From Yoonia sp034652275 (GTDB lineage: Bacteria; Pseudomonadota; Alphaproteobacteria; Rhodobacterales; Rhodobacteraceae): a stretch of DNA of 64,000 nucleotides. The stretch covers positions 248,001 to 312,000 of the forward strand of contig NZ_JAXIWG010000001.1 in NCBI RefSeq assembly GCF_034652275.1. Direction: 5' to 3'. The notes beneath the pieces were generated by a model, which ran no database searches, was not told where the DNA came from, and saw only the letters and a program-made list of their open reading frames with translations. Of this stretch, positions 61,926-64,000 are shown in pieces (position 1 is the stretch's first letter; the number at the start of each line of letters is the position of its first letter). Position numbers and translations under genes: made by a program.

Positions 61926-62695
61926 TGCGCGGTCCACCCGCCATCGACGCTGATCGTCGTGCCGGTGATCTGCGCCGCTGCATCCGAACACAGGAACACG
62001 GCCGTGCCGCCCAGTTCCTCGACCGTGGCAAATTGCTTGGACGGCTGGCGTTCAAGCATGACCTTGGCGATCACCTCGTCGCGCGACATGCCGTATTCTT
62101 TCATCGTGTCGGGGATCTGGGCCTCGACCAATGGTGTCAGCACGTAGCCCGGGCAGATCGCATTGCAGGTGATCGGATCGCGCGCTGTTTCCAGCCCCAC
62201 CGTCTTGGTCAGCCCGACGATCCCGTGCTTGGCTGCGACATATGCGGATTTATAGGGCGAGGCCGTCAACCCATGCGCCGAAGCCACGTTGATGATCCGG
62301 CCCCAGCCGCGTTCGCGCATCCCCGTCACGGCCGCAGCGGTGGTGTGGAACGCCGAGGACAGGTTGATCGCGATAATCGCGTCCCATTTCTTGGGGTCGA
62401 AATCCTGAATCGGCGACACATGCTGGATGCCCGCATTATTCACCAGAATATCGCAGCCACCTGCCGCCACGATCAGGCGGCGGCACTCGTCGCCTTTGGA
62501 CATGTCGGCCTGGATATACCGTGCCTCGACCCCTGTCACAGCCGCGATTTCGGCGGCGCGGGCATGGTCCTCATCCGTGTCACTGAAGGAATTGAGAACG
62601 ACATTCGCCCCCGCCTTGGCCAGTTCGCGCGCGATACCCAGCCCGATCCCCGATGTGGACCCCGTGATGACGGCGGTTTTTCCTTGCAGATGCAT
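61922..62695 (-). CDS. bdhA: D-3-hydroxybutyrate dehydrogenase
   Basis: 257 residues, short-chain dehydrogenase fold. NAD-binding TGSTSGIGLGIARELAKAG at residues 10-28, NNAGIQHVSPIQDFDPKKWDAIIAINLSSAFH, and catalytic Tyr in KSAYVAAKHGIVGLTKTVGLE. The QHVSPIQDF region marks 3-hydroxybutyrate dehydrogenases. First gene of the bdhA-patatin pair. A terminator for an upstream minus-strand transcript ends 82 bases before its start. Confidence 0.93.
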   Translation of the reverse strand: MHLQGKTAVITGSTSGIGLGIARELAKAGANVVLNSFSDTDEDHARAAEIAAVTGVEARYIQADMSKGDECRRLIVAAGGCDILVNNAGIQHVSPIQDFDPKKWDAIIAINLSSAFHTTAAAVTGMRERGWGRIINVASAHGLTASPYKSAYVAAKHGIVGLTKTVGLETARDPITCNAICPGYVLTPLVEAQIPDTMKEYGMSRDEVIAKVMLERQPSKQFATVEELGGTAVFLCSDAAAQITGTTISVDGGWTAQ

Positions 62696-62777
62696 GTGGT
62701 GGTCTCCGGAAGTTGCGGTTGCGACTCACCTTACATGCTGCACCTGCAAAGGTCACTCACGGTCCCGTGAAGCCCAT

Positions 62778-62803
62778 AAAAAAACGCCCGCACAAGGCGG
62801 GCG
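62778..62803 (-). terminator. Intrinsic terminator with no protein gene upstream
   Basis: CGCCCGC (62785-62791), loop ACAAG, GCGGGCG (62797-62803); on the minus strand the stem is followed by seven T (62784-62778). It points away from the plus-strand gene at 62967 and stands before, not after, bdhA. So it ends some minus-strand transcript that starts in 62804-62966. Confidence 0.85.
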
Positions 62804-62853
62804 CTAAGTTATTGAGGCAGGTTTCATACAGGCAAGAAACCTATCGAGCAGTG
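62778..62853 (-). ncRNA. Candidate orphan small RNA
   Basis: About 76 bases on the minus strand. It has an internal hairpin of AGGTTTC and GAAACCT arms (62819-62842, seven pairs, ten-base loop) and a perfect intrinsic terminator at the 3' end. A promoter sits at the right distance upstream. No protein frame explains this minus-strand transcript. Hfq is encoded in the window and would suit such an RNA with a U-rich tail. The start is estimated from the promoter. Not matched to any known family. Confidence 0.5.
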
Positions 62854-62858
62854 ATGCC

Positions 62859-62887
62859 TTTATAAGCAATTCCCCGCGCGGCTCCAA
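62859..62887 (-). promoter_or_regulatory. Promoter for the candidate small RNA
   Basis: On the minus strand, TTGGAG (62887-62882) as -35 and TATAAA (62864-62859) as -10, exactly 17 bases apart. The -10 matches five of six consensus positions. The predicted start is at about 62852-62855. Confidence 0.45.
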
Positions 62888-62966
62888 GCTAAAAGTTTGA
62901 TAATGCTCAAAACCGTCTTTACGGTGATCGGGAGCAAATCACTTACCGACAGGGAACATCACAAAA

Positions 62967-64000
62967 ATGGCATTTCATTTTGGCCGCTTGATCGCGGCAT
63001 GTCGCACGGCCGCAGCGGTGATGGCGATTTCGGGCGCAGCCATCGCAGAACCCCAGCATGGCATAGCTATGTATGGCGACCCGGCACTTCCACCTGATTT
63101 TGTGTCCCTGCCTTATGTGAACCCCGACGCGCCCAAAGGCGGGCGCATCGTCACGTCAGAGGTCGGCGGCTTTGACAGCCTCAACCCGTTCATCCTCAAG
63201 GGCAGCGTGTCATGGCAGTTGCGCTATTTCGTCGGTGAAAGCCTGATGGCACGGTCGCTGGACGAACCTTTCACGCTTTACGGCCTGCTGGCCGAATCGG
63301 TCGAGACCGGCCCCGACCGCGAATGGGTCGAATTCACCCTGCGCCCCGAGGCCCGCTTTTCCGACGGCAGCCCTGTCACGGTCGAGGATGTGATCTGGTC
63401 ATTCGAAACCCTGGGCACCATCGGCCATCCGCGCTATCTGGGCTTCTGGAGCCGGGTGGCCAGCATCGAACAGACCGGCGAGCGATCCGTGCGCCTGACG
63501 TTCAACGTGGCCGACCGTGAACTGGCGTTGCTCGCGGGGCTGCGTCCGATCCTGAAAAAGGCGCAGTGGGACGGCGTCGATTTCGCCGAGAGCACGCTTG
63601 GCGTGGTGCCGATCACTTCTGCCCCCTATGTGATCGACGATTTCGAGGCCGGGCGTTTCATCTCGCTGCGGCGCAACCCCGATTACTGGGGCGTGAATGT
63701 GCCGTTCCAGCGCGGCCAGCACAATTTCGACGAGGTGCGCATCGAATTCTTCGGCGATGAAACCGCCGCCTTTGAGGCTTTCAAGACGCTTGAAGTGACA
63801 ACCAACCGCGAATTCAACGTCGCCCGCTGGGAAGGGCAATATGATTTTCCCGCCGTGCGCAATGGTGATGTCACCCTGTCGGTGCTGGGCCATGAGCGGC
63901 CCTCGGGCATGACGGGCTTCGTGATGAACACGCGTCGGGACCAGTTCGCCGACTGGCGGGTGCGCGAGGCGCTGATTCAGGCTTTCAACTTTGAATTCAT
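62967..64000 (+). CDS. Extracellular solute-binding protein, YejA-like (family 5), partial
   Basis: The first 344 residues of a periplasmic binding protein; the frame is still open at the window edge. Signal peptide MAFHFGRLIAACRTAAAVMA, cleavage near AIA-EP. Mature start HGIAMYGDPALPPDF, then LPYVNPDAPKGGRIVTSEVGGFDSLNPFILKG, which is typical of the YejA subgroup that binds oligopeptides such as microcin C. AGGGA lies upstream of the ATG. Permease and ATPase genes (yejBEF type) would be expected just past the edge. Confidence 0.9.
   Translation, partial: MAFHFGRLIAACRTAAAVMAISGAAIAEPQHGIAMYGDPALPPDFVSLPYVNPDAPKGGRIVTSEVGGFDSLNPFILKGSVSWQLRYFVGESLMARSLDEPFTLYGLLAESVETGPDREWVEFTLRPEARFSDGSPVTVEDVIWSFETLGTIGHPRYLGFWSRVASIEQTGERSVRLTFNVADRELALLAGLRPILKKAQWDGVDFAESTLGVVPITSAPYVIDDFEAGRFISLRRNPDYWGVNVPFQRGQHNFDEVRIEFFGDETAAFEAFKTLEVTTNREFNVARWEGQYDFPAVRNGDVTLSVLGHERPSGMTGFVMNTRRDQFADWRVREALIQAFNFEF

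Noticed and set aside
1..64000. CRISPR arrays, tRNA or rRNA genes, insertion sequences, prophage
   Set aside because: No regularly spaced repeats, tRNA-like arm patterns, transposase or phage protein signatures were seen on either strand.

Overview
This window is a continuous, gene-dense, GC-rich stretch of a Rhodobacteraceae (Roseobacter-group alphaproteobacterium) chromosome. The evidence is the gene order dusB-ntrB-ntrC-ntrY-ntrX-trkA-trkH-hfq-hflX, a fused ispDF, proteins of families that look restricted to this group (DUF6477 and DUF6456 types, the PAS_5 type), CtrA-like TTAA-N7-TTAA boxes, and an NtrC that lacks the sigma54-contact loop. I see no tRNA, rRNA, CRISPR array, insertion sequence, prophage or origin. 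Coding density is about 93 percent, and many neighbours overlap by 1 to 4 bases.

Layout. 0-10 kb: ABA4-like membrane protein and TetR regulator; phosphate permease pitA behind a repeat array resembling a Pho box; Nudix hydrolase; transglutaminase-like protein; a peptide-type binding protein without permeases; guaA; a non-pyrrolysine MttB homologue. 10-17 kb: a DUF6477 gene divergent from a DUF6456 regulator that I think is the gene-transfer-agent activator GafA, with a CtrA-type box between them; lipA; two c-type cytochromes; an unlisted 57-residue membrane protein; hpt; a RatA/COQ10-type protein; cinA; pgpA; ispDF. 17.5-29.3 kb: nitrogen two-component systems, potassium uptake and hfq-hflX. 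29-40 kb: penicillin acylase family protein, a complete branched-chain amino acid ABC operon carrying two extra small genes, a DUF1963 protein and a GlxA-type regulator. 40-47 kb: class II DAHP synthase; a PAS protein divergent from yicC-gmk-gamma carbonic anhydrase across a perfect CtrA box; phoR-phoU. 47-52 kb: a four-gene glycosyltransferase/methyltransferase cluster. 52-64 kb: aroQ-luxR; rpsB-tsf; HupE head-to-head with DUF4198; psuK-psuG; DUF502; LysE; patatin-bdhA; a probable orphan small RNA; and the start of a YejA-like binding protein that runs off the window.

How the parts fit. Three regulatory themes recur. The first is CtrA-type control: boxes before the GafA candidate and in the PAS/yicC gap. 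The second is phosphate control: 11-bp periodic repeats before pitA and before phoU share the 12-mer CTGATACAAAAG, and phoR-phoU lies nearby without pst genes. The third is nitrogen and nutrient import: Ntr genes, Liv transporter, peptide-type binding proteins and pseudouridine salvage. The best leads are the GafA candidate with its box, the minus-strand small RNA at 62778-62853, the LuxR solo with three altered acyl-homoserine-lactone pocket residues, and the glycan cluster whose first enzyme fuses a GT2 domain to a methyltransferase-like domain. Nothing here is proven to be a new system; all assignments come from reading the sequence without database searches.
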